Source of the DNA: Streptomyces sp. Y2F8-2
Lineage (GTDB): Bacteria; Actinomycetota; Actinomycetes; Streptomycetales; Streptomycetaceae
DNA: 64,000 nt
Assembly: GCF_014905555.1 (NCBI RefSeq)
Contig: NZ_BNGS01000002.1
Span: forward strand, 372,001 to 436,000
Direction of reading: 5' to 3'
The notes beneath the pieces are model-generated. The model was not told the DNA's origin. It worked only from the letters and a program-made list of their open reading frames with translations, and did not search any database. The position numbers and the translations under genes are program-made. Of the stretch, positions 46,788 through 55,134 are shown in pieces; position 1 is the stretch's first letter, and each line of letters begins with the position of its first letter.

Positions 46788-47587
46788 TGCGTATCGCACG
46801 AGTGCTGACCGTGGCGGCCCTGCTGCTGGGCGCCGCCGCCTCCCCGGCCGTGGCCGACTCCTCGCCCTCCGCGAGCCCGTCCGGCGACGGCGCCGCGCCC
46901 ACCTCGGCCGGCACGTCGTTCCGCACGGCCACGGAGATCCAGCAGGGGCAGCAGGCCACGGCGAGCGCCTCCACGGGTGACTATCTGTACTGGCAGTTCC
47001 CGGCGGAGGAGCAGCAGCGGCCCACCGTGCGGGCGACCGTCAAGCTGCCGTCGTCGCCGCGGAGTTCGGCGCAGACGTGGCAGCTCGACGTGTACGACGG
47101 GCTGCGGCGCCGTCAGGCGTGCCAGTACGGGGCGCAGACCCGGACCGCCGACCGGGACGCGTCGTCGGTGAACCTGTCGTGCACGCTGCGCACGGTTCGC
47201 GCCTGGGCGGAGCCGTGGGCCGACGACCCGCTGCCGGGCACGTACTACATACGGCTCACCGTCGTGGGGGTCTCCACCGCCGACCTCGGGCAGCCGGTGA
47301 ACGCCGAGGTCCGGGTGGATTCCAAGGACATCGGCGGCTCGGCGGCGGTGGACGGTTCGCTGGCGGAGCCGCTGGTGCCGGGGATAGCGACGCGGTCCGA
47401 GAAGTCCTCGGACTCGGACACGGACACGGCCGCACTCTCGAAGCTGAGGCCCGACGCCTCCGGCTGGTGGTCCGACCGCTGGGTGTGGACCGGAGTCGGC
47501 GGCATCCTCGCCGCACTCGCGGGCATCGGCGGCTATGCGCTGACCCGCGGCTCGGGCCGCCCGTCCCGGGTCCCGCCGGGCGCCTGA
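46787..47587 (+). CDS. secreted protein with C-terminal membrane anchor, VWA partner
   Basis: The protein has 266 aa: signal peptide (LTVAALLLGAAASPAVADSS), an Ala/Ser/Pro-rich linker, an extracellular beta-rich region (DYLYWQFPAEEQQRPTVRAT and LPGTYYIRLTVVGVSTADLG), a linker, and a C-terminal membrane helix (VWTGVGGILAALAGIGGYAL) before a basic tail. The layout mirrors the VWA gene, to which it is coupled by TGATG. Together they are probably a surface assembly. No enzymatic motif is visible. Confidence 0.83.
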   Translation: MRIARVLTVAALLLGAAASPAVADSSPSASPSGDGAAPTSAGTSFRTATEIQQGQQATASASTGDYLYWQFPAEEQQRPTVRATVKLPSSPRSSAQTWQLDVYDGLRRRQACQYGAQTRTADRDASSVNLSCTLRTVRAWAEPWADDPLPGTYYIRLTVVGVSTADLGQPVNAEVRVDSKDIGGSAAVDGSLAEPLVPGIATRSEKSSDSDTDTAALSKLRPDASGWWSDRWVWTGVGGILAALAGIGGYALTRGSGRPSRVPPGA

Positions 47588-47633
47588 GAACCGCCTCCGG
47601 TCGGGGCCCGTCCCCGGCCCCCGTCAAGGCGAA

Positions 47634-47663
47634 GGCCCGCCGCGTCCCCTGGCGCGGCGGGCC
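47634..47663. terminator. intrinsic terminator between convergent genes
   Basis: GGCCCGCCGCG (47634-47644) and CGCGGCGGGCC (47653-47663) pair perfectly across eight bases and are flanked by AA and CTT, which allow two more pairs. It separates the VWA pair from the HxlR gene. Confidence 0.78.
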
Positions 47664-47692
47664 CTTGTCCTGTCACCCCCGTCGCGCCGCCG

Positions 47693-48331
47693 TCACTCCC
47701 CGCGCAACGCCTTGGCAAGGGTGCCGTCCCCCGACACCTCCGCGCGCCCTTCAGCGACCGCCTGATGGAGGGTCAAATACCCCTCGCCGAGGAGGGTGCA
47801 CGTCTGCGCGTCGAGGACCAGCCGGGCATCGGGCTCCTCCGGGGCGGCCCCTTCGCCGTAGACCGGGCCGTCCCCGGCCCCGAGCCACAGATGGAACTGC
47901 CCCTCTTCCAGCCGGACTTCCACCAGCCCCTCCCCCGCCACCTCGTTCTCCAGCGTGCGCAGCAGCGGCAGCGCGAACCAGTGGGCGCGCACCGCGTCCG
48001 TCGGCCGGCGCTCCCCCAGCGCGGGCCCGCCCCAGGTGCCGAGCGCCTGGAGCACGGGCAGCAACTCGCGTCCGCGAGACGTCAGTTCGTACACGTAGGC
48101 GGCACCGGGCGGTGGCAGCCGGCGCCGTGTGGTCAGCCCGTCGCGCTCCATGTCCCTCAGCCGGGAGGCCAGCACGTCCGTGCTCACGCCCGGCAGGTCC
48201 GCGTGCAGATCGGTGTAGCGGCGGGGACCGGCGAGCAGCTCGCGGACGATCAGGAGGGTCCAGCGGTCGCCGACGACGTCGAGCGCGCGGGCCGTGGAGC
48301 AGTACTGGTCGTAGCTTCGGCGAGGTGACAT
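47693..48331 (-). CDS. HxlR-family regulator with SCP2-like C-terminal extension
   Basis: The protein has 212 aa. The HxlR winged HTH is residues 1-95: CSTARALDVVGDRWTLLIVR, ELLAGPRRYTDLHADLPGVS, DVLASRLRDMERDGLTTRRR and YELTSRGRELLPVLQALGTW. The C-terminal 100 residues resemble an SCP2 sterol-transfer fold, a common actinobacterial fusion. The start is ATG 48331. It is divergent from the aminotransferase gene, and a palindrome (48374-48388) in the 86-base gap is the likely operator. Confidence 0.87.
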   Translation of the reverse strand: MSPRRSYDQYCSTARALDVVGDRWTLLIVRELLAGPRRYTDLHADLPGVSTDVLASRLRDMERDGLTTRRRLPPPGAAYVYELTSRGRELLPVLQALGTWGGPALGERRPTDAVRAHWFALPLLRTLENEVAGEGLVEVRLEEGQFHLWLGAGDGPVYGEGAAPEEPDARLVLDAQTCTLLGEGYLTLHQAVAEGRAEVSGDGTLAKALRGE

Positions 48332-48373
48332 GCGACGCAGTCTAGACGTGTTGTTGGACTTTCCAAGCTGCCA

Positions 48374-48388
48374 CTTGGTAAAACCAAG
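48374..48388. promoter_or_regulatory. putative HxlR operator
   Basis: CTTGGT (48374-48379) and ACCAAG (48383-48388) are perfect inverted copies around AAA in the divergent gap between the HxlR and aminotransferase genes. Confidence 0.5.
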
Positions 48389-48417
48389 CAACACAAGTCA
48401 CCGGAGGGGAAGCGGCC

Positions 48418-49626
48418 ATGGAGTTCCGGCAGTCGAGCAAGCTCAGCGAGGTCTGTTACGAGATCCGCGGCCCGGTGATCGAGCACGCCGACGCGCTGGA
48501 GGCGGCGGGACACAGCGTGCTGCGCCTGAACACCGGCAACCCCGCGCTGTTCGGATTCGAGGCGCCGGAGGAGATCCTCCAGGACATGATCCGGATGCTG
48601 CCGCAGGCGCACGGCTACACGGACTCGCGCGGCGTCCTCTCCGCGCGCCGTGCGGTGGCGCAGCGCTACCAGGAGCGGGGCCTGGAGGTCGGCGTCGACG
48701 ACGTCTTCCTCGGCAACGGCGTCTCGGAGCTGGTCTCGATGGCCGTACAGGCGCTGGTGGAGGACGGCGACGAAATCCTCATCCCCGCCCCCGACTTCCC
48801 CCTCTGGACGGCCGTCACCACCCTGGCGGGCGGCAAGGCGGTCCACTACCTCTGCGACGAACAGTCCGACTGGTACCCGGACCTGGACGACATGGCGTCG
48901 AAGATCACGGACCGCACCAAGGCCGTGGTCATCATCAACCCCAACAACCCGACCGGCGCGGTCTACCCGAAGGAGATCCTGCAGGGCATCCTCGACCTGG
49001 CCCGCCGCCACGGCCTGATGGTCTTCGCGGACGAGATCTACGACCAGATCCTGTACGACGACGCGGTCCACCACTCGACCGCCTCGCTCGCCCCCGACCT
49101 GGTGGTCCTCACCTTCTGCGGCCTGTCGAAGACCTACCGCGTGGCGGGCTTCCGCTCCGGCTGGCTGGTCGTGACGGGGCCCAAGCAGCACGCGAAGGAC
49201 TACCTGGAGGGCCTGACGATGCTCGCCTCCATGCGCCTGTGCGCCAACGCGCCCGCACAGTACGCCATCCAGGCCGCGCTCGGCGGCCGCCAGTCCATCG
49301 ACGAGCTGACCGCCCCGGGCGGCCGCCTGCACGAACAGCGGGACCGCGCCTGGGAGAAGCTGAACGAGATCCCCGGCGTCACATGCGTCAAGCCGAAGGG
49401 TGCGCTGTACGCGTTCCCGCGCCTCGACCCCAAGGTGCACAAGATCCACGACGACGAGAAGTTCGTCCTGGACCTGCTGTTGCGCGAGAAGATCCAGGTG
49501 GTCCAGGGCACGGGCTTCAACTGGCCGACCCCGGACCACTTCCGCATCCTGACCCTGCCGCACGCCGATGTCCTGGACACGGCGATCAGCAGGATCGGGC
49601 GGTTCCTCAGCGGCTATCGGCAGTAG
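48418..49626 (+). CDS. PLP-dependent aminotransferase, AlaA-type
   Basis: The enzyme has 402 aa, fold type I. The PLP Lys is in CGLSKTYRVAGFRSGWLVVT, the substrate Asn in INPNNPTGAVYPKEILQGIL, and the PLP Asp-Glu in FADEIYDQILYDD. The N-terminal HGYTDSRGVLSARRAVAQRY and C-terminal WPTPDHFRILTLPHADVLD match E. coli AlaA/YfbQ-like enzymes that make alanine from pyruvate and glutamate. ATG 48418 follows GGAGGGGAAGCGGCC. It is under probable HxlR control from the divergent side. Confidence 0.91.
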   Translation: MEFRQSSKLSEVCYEIRGPVIEHADALEAAGHSVLRLNTGNPALFGFEAPEEILQDMIRMLPQAHGYTDSRGVLSARRAVAQRYQERGLEVGVDDVFLGNGVSELVSMAVQALVEDGDEILIPAPDFPLWTAVTTLAGGKAVHYLCDEQSDWYPDLDDMASKITDRTKAVVIINPNNPTGAVYPKEILQGILDLARRHGLMVFADEIYDQILYDDAVHHSTASLAPDLVVLTFCGLSKTYRVAGFRSGWLVVTGPKQHAKDYLEGLTMLASMRLCANAPAQYAIQAALGGRQSIDELTAPGGRLHEQRDRAWEKLNEIPGVTCVKPKGALYAFPRLDPKVHKIHDDEKFVLDLLLREKIQVVQGTGFNWPTPDHFRILTLPHADVLDTAISRIGRFLSGYRQ

Positions 49627-49750
49627 CGCGGCCGGTCCTCCGGGCAGGGGGCTCCGGCTCTCGCGGCGGCGTCCGGGGGAGGCTGAGGGTGGGCATGCGC
49701 GCTACCGTCCCAAAATTCGCCGGCGAATGTCCATAGATTGGAACGGCCGC

Positions 49751-49783
49751 GCCCCGCGTCCGGTTCCTCACCGGACGCGGGGC
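49751..49783. terminator. intrinsic terminator between convergent genes
   Basis: GCCCCGCGTCCGG (49751-49763) and CCGGACGCGGGGC (49771-49783) form a 13-bp stem with a 7-nt loop, between the aminotransferase and the esterase genes. Confidence 0.82.
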
Positions 49784-49804
49784 ATCGGTCACTCCGTCGG
49801 CGTC

Positions 49805-50899
49805 TCAGCTGCCGAGGGCCTGGCGCAGGGCCGTGGTGGCCTGCGCGACGGCGGACTTGGCGGCCTCCGTGTTCGCGAGGCCGTTGAGCATCACGAAGTC
49901 GTGGATCATCCGCGGGTAGTGGGTGGCGGTGACGGGGACGCCGGCGGCGCTCAGCTTGGCGGCGTACTGGCGGCCCTCGTCGGACAGCACGTCGCTGTCG
50001 GTGATGACCAGCGCCTTGGGCAGGCCGCTCAGCTCGGTGGCGGTGGCGCGCAGCGGGGAGGCGGTGGGTTGGCTTCGGACCGAGGTGTCGGGGGCGTACT
50101 GGTCCCAGAACCACTTCATGCCCGCGGCGGTCAGCCAGCATCCGGTGGCGAAGCGCCGGTAGGACTCGGTGCTGAAGTCGGCGTTGGTGACCGGGTAGAA
50201 CAGCACCTGCTGGGCCAGCTTGGGGCCGCCGCGCTGCTTGGCCATCAGGGTGACGGCGGCGGTCATGTTGCCCCCGACGCTGTCGCCGGCCACGGCGAGC
50301 CGGGAGCCGTCGACGTTGATGTCGTCGCCGTGCTGGGCGACCCACTGGGTGGCGGCGTAGGCCTGCTCGTTCGCGACGGAGTACTTCGCCTCCGGTGACG
50401 GCGTGTAGTCGACGAAGATCACTGCGGCCTTGGCGCCGTCGGCGATCTGCCGTACCAGCCGGTCGTGGGTGGAGAAGTCACCGAGGACCCAGCCACCGCC
50501 GTGGAAGTACATGACGGCCGGCAGCCTGCCGGTCATCCCGTGCGGCCGCACGATGTGCAGGGAGACGGAACCGGTGGGACCGCCGGGGATGGTCGTCGTG
50601 GTGATGTCGGCGGGCAGCTTGGACACCGGGTAGGCGGCCTGGAGGTTCAGGAGCGACTGGCGGGCGGCGGCGGGCGTCTGGTTCTGGATCGGCGGGCCGT
50701 CCGCCGCGGCGAGCTTGTCGAGAAACGCCTGGGCGCCGGGTTCGAGGGTCACCTGCGGGTCGCCGCAGGGCGCTTTGGGGGTGGCGGCGGCGGCCGGGGC
50801 GGCCAGGACCGGGACGACCGCGAGAGCTGCGGTGGTGAGCAGCGCCGTGAGACCGGACAGGGGCTTCAGCGGGGACCGGGAGCGTCGGATGGCGCTCAT
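49805..50899 (-). CDS. secreted HSL-family alpha/beta hydrolase (esterase)
   Basis: The protein has 364 aa. The Sec signal peptide (residues 1-40, PVLAAPAAAATP) targets it outside. The hormone-sensitive-lipase oxyanion motif HGGGWVLGDF, the nucleophile elbow GDSVGGNMTAAVTLMAKQRG with Ser, the Asp in VITDSDVLSDEG and the His in PRMIHDFVMLNGLANTE make a complete triad. I start at ATG 50899, with AAGGAGG seven bases upstream. The substrate is a short-chain ester or similar, not determined. It stands alone and is convergent with the aminotransferase. Confidence 0.92.
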   Translation of the reverse strand: MSAIRRSRSPLKPLSGLTALLTTAALAVVPVLAAPAAAATPKAPCGDPQVTLEPGAQAFLDKLAAADGPPIQNQTPAAARQSLLNLQAAYPVSKLPADITTTTIPGGPTGSVSLHIVRPHGMTGRLPAVMYFHGGGWVLGDFSTHDRLVRQIADGAKAAVIFVDYTPSPEAKYSVANEQAYAATQWVAQHGDDINVDGSRLAVAGDSVGGNMTAAVTLMAKQRGGPKLAQQVLFYPVTNADFSTESYRRFATGCWLTAAGMKWFWDQYAPDTSVRSQPTASPLRATATELSGLPKALVITDSDVLSDEGRQYAAKLSAAGVPVTATHYPRMIHDFVMLNGLANTEAAKSAVAQATTALRQALGS

Positions 50900-51137
50900 G
50901 GGCGTCCTCCTTCCGAGGGTCACTTCGTCAGCGAGCCTCCCTGCGCTCCCCGCCGTTCGGCCTGCCGAGGTGGGCCGATGGGGTGGCGTCGTGCGGCCGC
51001 CCGGGTGACCGGCGGACCGGTGCGGTTTGCGGGCCGGCCGTTGTCAGGCGAGGGCGGCCGACGCAGTCGGTTGTGCGGGCGCCGCCCGCAGGTGTCACCG
51101 TACGAGGGGACGAAAGGGGGAGGGAAAGGGGACGGCG

Positions 51138-51791
51138 ATGGGTGACCTCCTTCTGCTGCGGCACGGCGAGACCGAGTGGTCCCTGTCCGGCCGGCACACC
51201 GGGCGGACCGATGTCCCGCTGACCGAGCGCGGCCGGGAGCAGGCGCGCCGACTGGCTCCGCTGATCGCGCGGCATCATGTGGCCGCCGCGTTCGTCAGCC
51301 CGATGCAGCGCGCCCGCGAGACGGCACGGCTGGCCGGGATCGGCGGGGCGCGGGTCGACACGGACCTGTCGGAGTGGGACTACGGCGGATACGAGGGGGT
51401 CACGACCGTCGAGATCCACCGGACGCGGCCGGAGTGGTTCCTGTTCACGGACGGTGTCGCGCCCGGGCCGCCCGAGCATCCCGGGGAGAGCCCGGAGGAG
51501 ATCGGGGCGCGGGCGGAGCGGATGCTCGCCAAGATCGACGCGGCGCTCGCGGAGTCGGAGGGCAGCGTGGTCGTCGTCTCGCACGGGCACTTCCTGCGGG
51601 TGCTGACCGCGCGGCGGCTCGGGCTGCCGGCCTCGGCGGGGGCGCTGTTCCAGCTCTCGACGGGGACGGTGAGCCGGTTGAGCACGGAGCACCGCCGCCA
51701 TGTCGTGGCCGGGTGGAATGTCAGACCCGACGCGTACTGTTCCCACGGGTCCCTCTCCGCAGGGGAGGCGGGGCCGTCCGAGGATCACTGA
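51138..51791 (+). CDS. histidine phosphatase (phosphoglycerate mutase-like)
   Basis: The protein has 217 aa. The catalytic RHG motif is DLLLLRHGETEWSLSGRHTG, with SPMQRARETARLAGIGGARV, LSEWDYGGYEGVTTVEIHR and the second catalytic His in VVVVSHGHFLRVLTARRLGL. The phosphatase branch is favoured because no mutase-specific loops are seen. ATG 51138 follows GAAAGGGGACGGCG. The next gene is close (18 bases), suggesting an operon. Confidence 0.9.
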   Translation: MGDLLLLRHGETEWSLSGRHTGRTDVPLTERGREQARRLAPLIARHHVAAAFVSPMQRARETARLAGIGGARVDTDLSEWDYGGYEGVTTVEIHRTRPEWFLFTDGVAPGPPEHPGESPEEIGARAERMLAKIDAALAESEGSVVVVSHGHFLRVLTARRLGLPASAGALFQLSTGTVSRLSTEHRRHVVAGWNVRPDAYCSHGSLSAGEAGPSEDH

Positions 51792-51809
51792 GACGCTGAG
51801 GGAGGGGCC

Positions 51810-52439
51810 GTGATCCGACCGCCGACCGCCGCGCAGCGGCGCCTGATCGAGGCCGCCGATCCCGTGACCGGGCGGCTGGAGGGCACACAGGCCCAGCTTG
51901 CGGCGCTGGTGAAGCGGGGGCTGGCCTTCCGGCATCCGCGTCCACCGCACGACCACTTCCTGACCCCGGCAGGGCACCGCATACGGGAGACGCCCGCCGG
52001 GGAACCGGCGCCGGGCGCCCCGGCCGCGGCGGACTCGGGCGTGTTCGCGGCGCGGGTCGGCGGCGAGGAGGCCGAGGATGCGGGGTCCGCCCGGATGCGC
52101 GAGGTGCACAGCGCCTGGCAGGGGCTGCTGGAGCTGCGCCGGATGACCAATCCGGGCGGCGCCACGGACCGCCCGTGCGGCTGGGAGCGGACGCATCTGG
52201 TGCGGGCCGCCGCGCTCGCCCTGGAGGCAGCAGGGCACCGGCCCGCCACCGGCGACCGGGGAAGCGGCTACCGGGTGCGCGCGACCCCGCAGCCGGAGGC
52301 GGTCGCGGTGCACGAGCCGGACCTCACGGCGCTGCGCGCCTGCGCGGCCACGCTGGAGCAGGCCGGCTGGCAGGTGAGCGAGCACACCGAGCCGCGGACG
52401 CGGGAGCGGTACGTGCTGGCGTCACCGAGACGCGTGTGA
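51810..52439 (+). CDS. conserved protein of unknown function
   Basis: The protein has 209 aa, Arg/Ala-rich, with no signal peptide or membrane segment. TAAQRRLIEAADPVTGRLEG and QLAALVKRGLAFRHPRPPHD look like a helix-turn-helix followed by wing strands. A linker then precedes a second region, WERTHLVRAAALALEAAGHR and LEQAGWQVSEHTEPRTRERY. It starts at GTG 51810 after GAGGGAGGGGCC. The phosphatase operon context gives no clear role. I do not recognise the family. Confidence 0.66.
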   Translation: MIRPPTAAQRRLIEAADPVTGRLEGTQAQLAALVKRGLAFRHPRPPHDHFLTPAGHRIRETPAGEPAPGAPAAADSGVFAARVGGEEAEDAGSARMREVHSAWQGLLELRRMTNPGGATDRPCGWERTHLVRAAALALEAAGHRPATGDRGSGYRVRATPQPEAVAVHEPDLTALRACAATLEQAGWQVSEHTEPRTRERYVLASPRRV

Positions 52440-52489
52440 CGTGGATCAACCTCCGGCCGGCCGCTACAGCCGCGTCGGACAGGCCCCGG

Positions 52490-53350
52490 CTACTCCACGA
52501 ACAGCCCCCGTGCCGCCGCCCGGGCGTCGAACTCCTCCAGGCGGGCCTGGGCGTCCGGCAGGTCGTCGCACATCGCCTCCAGCAGGACCCGGCCGAGCAG
52601 CATGGGCGCGCAGGCGGTGTCGAAGGCGAGGCCGGTGCCGACGGCAGCCGGCAGGGGGAGGTCGGAGACCTTGGCGACCGGTGCGAAGGCGGAGTCGGCC
52701 ACGGTCACCACCGTCAGCCCGGCCTCCTTGGCGAAGGCGAGGCTGTCGACGACCTCGCGCGGATGCCGGGGCAGCGCGAAGCACAGCAGGGCGCTTGCGC
52801 CGGCCAGCACGGCGGCCTCGATGCGGTCCTGGATCATCGTGCCGCCCTCGTTGAGCAGCCGGACGTCCGGGTGGACCTTGGCGGCGAAGTAAGAGAAGCC
52901 GTACGCCTGGGAGGCGGCCGCGCGCAGCCCGAGTACCGGCAGCGGGCGGGAGGCCGCCAGCAGTCGCCCGGCCCTCTGCACGGGCCGCGGGTCGGCCAGC
53001 AGTTCGGCGAGGTGCCTGAGGTTCTCGATCTCGGCCTCGACGGCCTGCTGGTACGCGTTGTACGAACCCGGCCGGTCCGTCGGCTCGGCGGGCGCGACCT
53101 CGCGCAGGTGCTTGCGCAGGGCGGGGTAGCCGTCGAAGCCGAGGGCGACGGCGAAACGCGTCACCGACGGCTGGCTGACCCCGGCCAGTTCGGCCAGCTC
53201 CACGCTGGACAGGAACGGCACGTCGGTCGCTCGCCGCACCATGCTGTGCGCGATGCGCCGCTGGGTCGGCGTCAGCCGGTGCCCCTCGAAGAGCGCCTGC
53301 AGCCGCCCCGCGGGACTGTCCGACACGCCCGTCTCCCTCTCCGCGCCCAT
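52490..53350 (-). CDS. RpiR/MurR-family transcriptional regulator
   Basis: The protein has about 286 aa. The RpiR HTH is at residues 14-90: LTPTQRRIAHSMVRRATDVP, FLSSVELAELAGVSQPSVTR, FAVALGFDGYPALRKHLREV. An SIS domain follows: RLLAASRPLPVLGLRAAASQ, FAKEAGLTVVTVADSAFAPV and CAPMLLGRVLLEAMCDDLPD. RpiR regulators usually sense phosphorylated sugars or amino compounds. The start overlaps the lyase stop (GTG 53353 or ATG 53350), so it is co-translated with the lyase and probably controls it and the divergent ABC operon. Confidence 0.9.
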   Translation of the reverse strand: MGAERETGVSDSPAGRLQALFEGHRLTPTQRRIAHSMVRRATDVPFLSSVELAELAGVSQPSVTRFAVALGFDGYPALRKHLREVAPAEPTDRPGSYNAYQQAVEAEIENLRHLAELLADPRPVQRAGRLLAASRPLPVLGLRAAASQAYGFSYFAAKVHPDVRLLNEGGTMIQDRIEAAVLAGASALLCFALPRHPREVVDSLAFAKEAGLTVVTVADSAFAPVAKVSDLPLPAAVGTGLAFDTACAPMLLGRVLLEAMCDDLPDAQARLEEFDARAAARGLFVE

Positions 53351-54993
53351 CACTCGCTCCCCCTCCAGATGTCCGTGAACCGGTCCAGCAGTGCGGCCGC
53401 CGCCGTCACGTCGTCCGTGAGCGGCCGGTCGGCCTGGTCCTCCTGCAGTACGGAGTCGGCGAGCCGGAGCGCTCGGCCCACCGGAAGGTCAGGATCGGGC
53501 CTGAGGTCGCGCTGGCGCAGCGCCCGTACGGCAGCGACGAGTTCGCAGCCGACGACGAGCCGGTACGCGCGGCAGGCGCGCACGGTCTGACGTGCGGCGA
53601 GCGAGGCGAAGCTGGCCTGTTCCTCGACGCCCCGGGAGAGTACGGCGTGCCCGAGCGATGCGGGAGCGGAGAACGCGCGCAGGTCCCCGAGGGCGGCCCC
53701 GGCGGCGTACTCGAGGATCATCACGCCGGAGGAGGCCGGCTCGTGGTCGGCGAGGAAGGGACGCAGACGGGTGTAGGCGGGCTCGTTGAGGGTGGACAGC
53801 CGGGAGGTCGACAGACGGGCCACCTGGGTGAGGGCGAGCCTGAAGTGGTCCAGGGCGAGGGCGAGTTGGGCCTGGTAGAAGCCTCCGTGGTGGTAGGCGG
53901 CCATGTCCTCGGGCGAGATGAGGGGGTTCTCGGCGGCCGCGTTGATCTCTATCGCCAGCACCTCCTCCAGGGCGTCGGCGGCGTCGTGCGCCGGGCCGTG
54001 GATCTGCGGCAGGCAGCGGAAGCCGTACGGGTCCTGGATACGGCCCAGCGGCGGGGTGGGCCGGTCGGCGGCGCCGATCAGCTCCCGCATGCGTCTCGCG
54101 ACCCGAGCGCTCCCCCGGTGCGGGCGGGCGGCGTGCACGGGGGCGGCGTACGCCTCGTGCGAGCCGTCGACGGCGAGCAGGGACAGCGCGGCGACGACCT
54201 GCGTGGCCTCGATCAGCCCGCGCAGTTCGTGCAGGGCGAGCGCAGACTGCCCGAGGGTGAGGGCGTTGCTGCTGATGAAGGCCAACGCGTCGTTGTTGTC
54301 GAGGGCTTGCGGATCCGGGGCGCCGACAGCGGTGAACCCGGTGGCACCGACCGCAACGGACCCAGCGGCGCCGGCCGCAGCGGATCCATGGGCGTCGGTC
54401 GACCCGCCGAAGGCCCTCTCGCCGAGGCCGCCCGACGGCCCGCCCGCACCCGCGCCGGTCCCGCTCGCCCGCCACGGATGCTCCCCCGCGAGCGCCAGCC
54501 CGACCTGCGCCAGGGCCGCGATGTCCCCGGTGCCGACCGACCCGAACTCGTTGACGACCGGATACGCCCCGTTCTCCAGAGCCTCGCACAACGCCGTCAC
54601 CACCGTCGGCCGCAGGCCCGCCCCGCCCGCGAGCAGCTGGTTGGCCCGTACGGCGAGCATGGCGCGCACCTGCCGGGACGGCAGCTCGTCACCGATCGCG
54701 CCGGCGTGGCTGCGCAGCAGCCGCAGCCCGTGTTCGGCGGCCGCCTCGGTGGGCACGTCCTCGTTCCGGTTGGCGCCGACGCCGGTCGAGCGGCCGTAGA
54801 CGCGACCGGTCGCGGCGATCTGCCGGGCCGCGTCCCAGGATTCGGTCACCCGCTTCATCGCGTCGGCCCCGGGCACCGGCCGCGCGGTGCCGTCGGCGAG
54901 GCGCACGACGTCCGCGACGCCCAGCCCGATCCCGTCGAGGACCACCAGGCCCGTGTGCACAGCCTCCGGCGCGTCCACGATTCGAGACGACAT
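53350..54993 (-). CDS. aromatic-amino-acid-lyase homologue lacking the MIO triad
   Basis: The product has 547 aa of the HAL/PAL fold. Family features are present: catalytic Tyr66 in VYGRSTGVGANRNEDVPTEA, IQDPYGFRCLPQIHGPAHDA, INAAAENPLISPEDMAAYHH and VEEQASFASLAARQTVRACR. At residues 151-157, where HAL has GSVGASGD (the Ala-Ser-Gly forms the MIO electrophile), this protein reads GSVGTGD, a one-residue deletion without Ser. A low-complexity Gly/Ala insertion spans about residues 178-232. MIO-lacking relatives such as ergothionase eliminate trimethylamine from betaine-type histidine derivatives. I start at ATG 54993, with GGAAGG upstream; a TTG start at 55002 is possible. Confidence 0.85.
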   Translation of the reverse strand: MSSRIVDAPEAVHTGLVVLDGIGLGVADVVRLADGTARPVPGADAMKRVTESWDAARQIAATGRVYGRSTGVGANRNEDVPTEAAAEHGLRLLRSHAGAIGDELPSRQVRAMLAVRANQLLAGGAGLRPTVVTALCEALENGAYPVVNEFGSVGTGDIAALAQVGLALAGEHPWRASGTGAGAGGPSGGLGERAFGGSTDAHGSAAAGAAGSVAVGATGFTAVGAPDPQALDNNDALAFISSNALTLGQSALALHELRGLIEATQVVAALSLLAVDGSHEAYAAPVHAARPHRGSARVARRMRELIGAADRPTPPLGRIQDPYGFRCLPQIHGPAHDAADALEEVLAIEINAAAENPLISPEDMAAYHHGGFYQAQLALALDHFRLALTQVARLSTSRLSTLNEPAYTRLRPFLADHEPASSGVMILEYAAGAALGDLRAFSAPASLGHAVLSRGVEEQASFASLAARQTVRACRAYRLVVGCELVAAVRALRQRDLRPDPDLPVGRALRLADSVLQEDQADRPLTDDVTAAAALLDRFTDIWRGSE

Positions 54994-55002
54994 CAAGCCC
55001 AA

Positions 55003-55134
55003 AACCTTCCCAATCCGGACATCTGATCTTGCTGTGCGGTCATCCGTTACCTCGGATTAACACCAAACCGTTGACAAGCTATTCAGCTACGAAGAACTCT
55101 GCATGACGTTATACAGCCGGGCAAGGGACAACTC
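55003..55134. promoter_or_regulatory. divergent promoter region, lyase and OpuC-type ABC operon
   Basis: The 132-base gap is AT-rich for this genome and contains TTGACA at 55071-55076 on the plus strand, a candidate -35 box for the transporter operon (no good -10 box at 17 bases was seen). The minus-strand part has no clear Shine-Dalgarno for the lyase other than GGAAGG near 55010. Binding of the linked RpiR regulator is expected here. Confidence 0.45.

Noticed and set aside
48418..49626. Alanine-glyoxylate aminotransferase linked to the glyoxylate genes
   Set aside because: The sequence matches AlaA/YfbQ-type enzymes better, and its HxlR-type control region has no AllR-like site.
53350..54993. 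Annotation of the lyase as an ordinary histidine ammonia-lyase (hutH)
   Set aside because: The MIO triad is missing, an insertion is present, and no other hut gene is nearby. I therefore leave the symbol blank.
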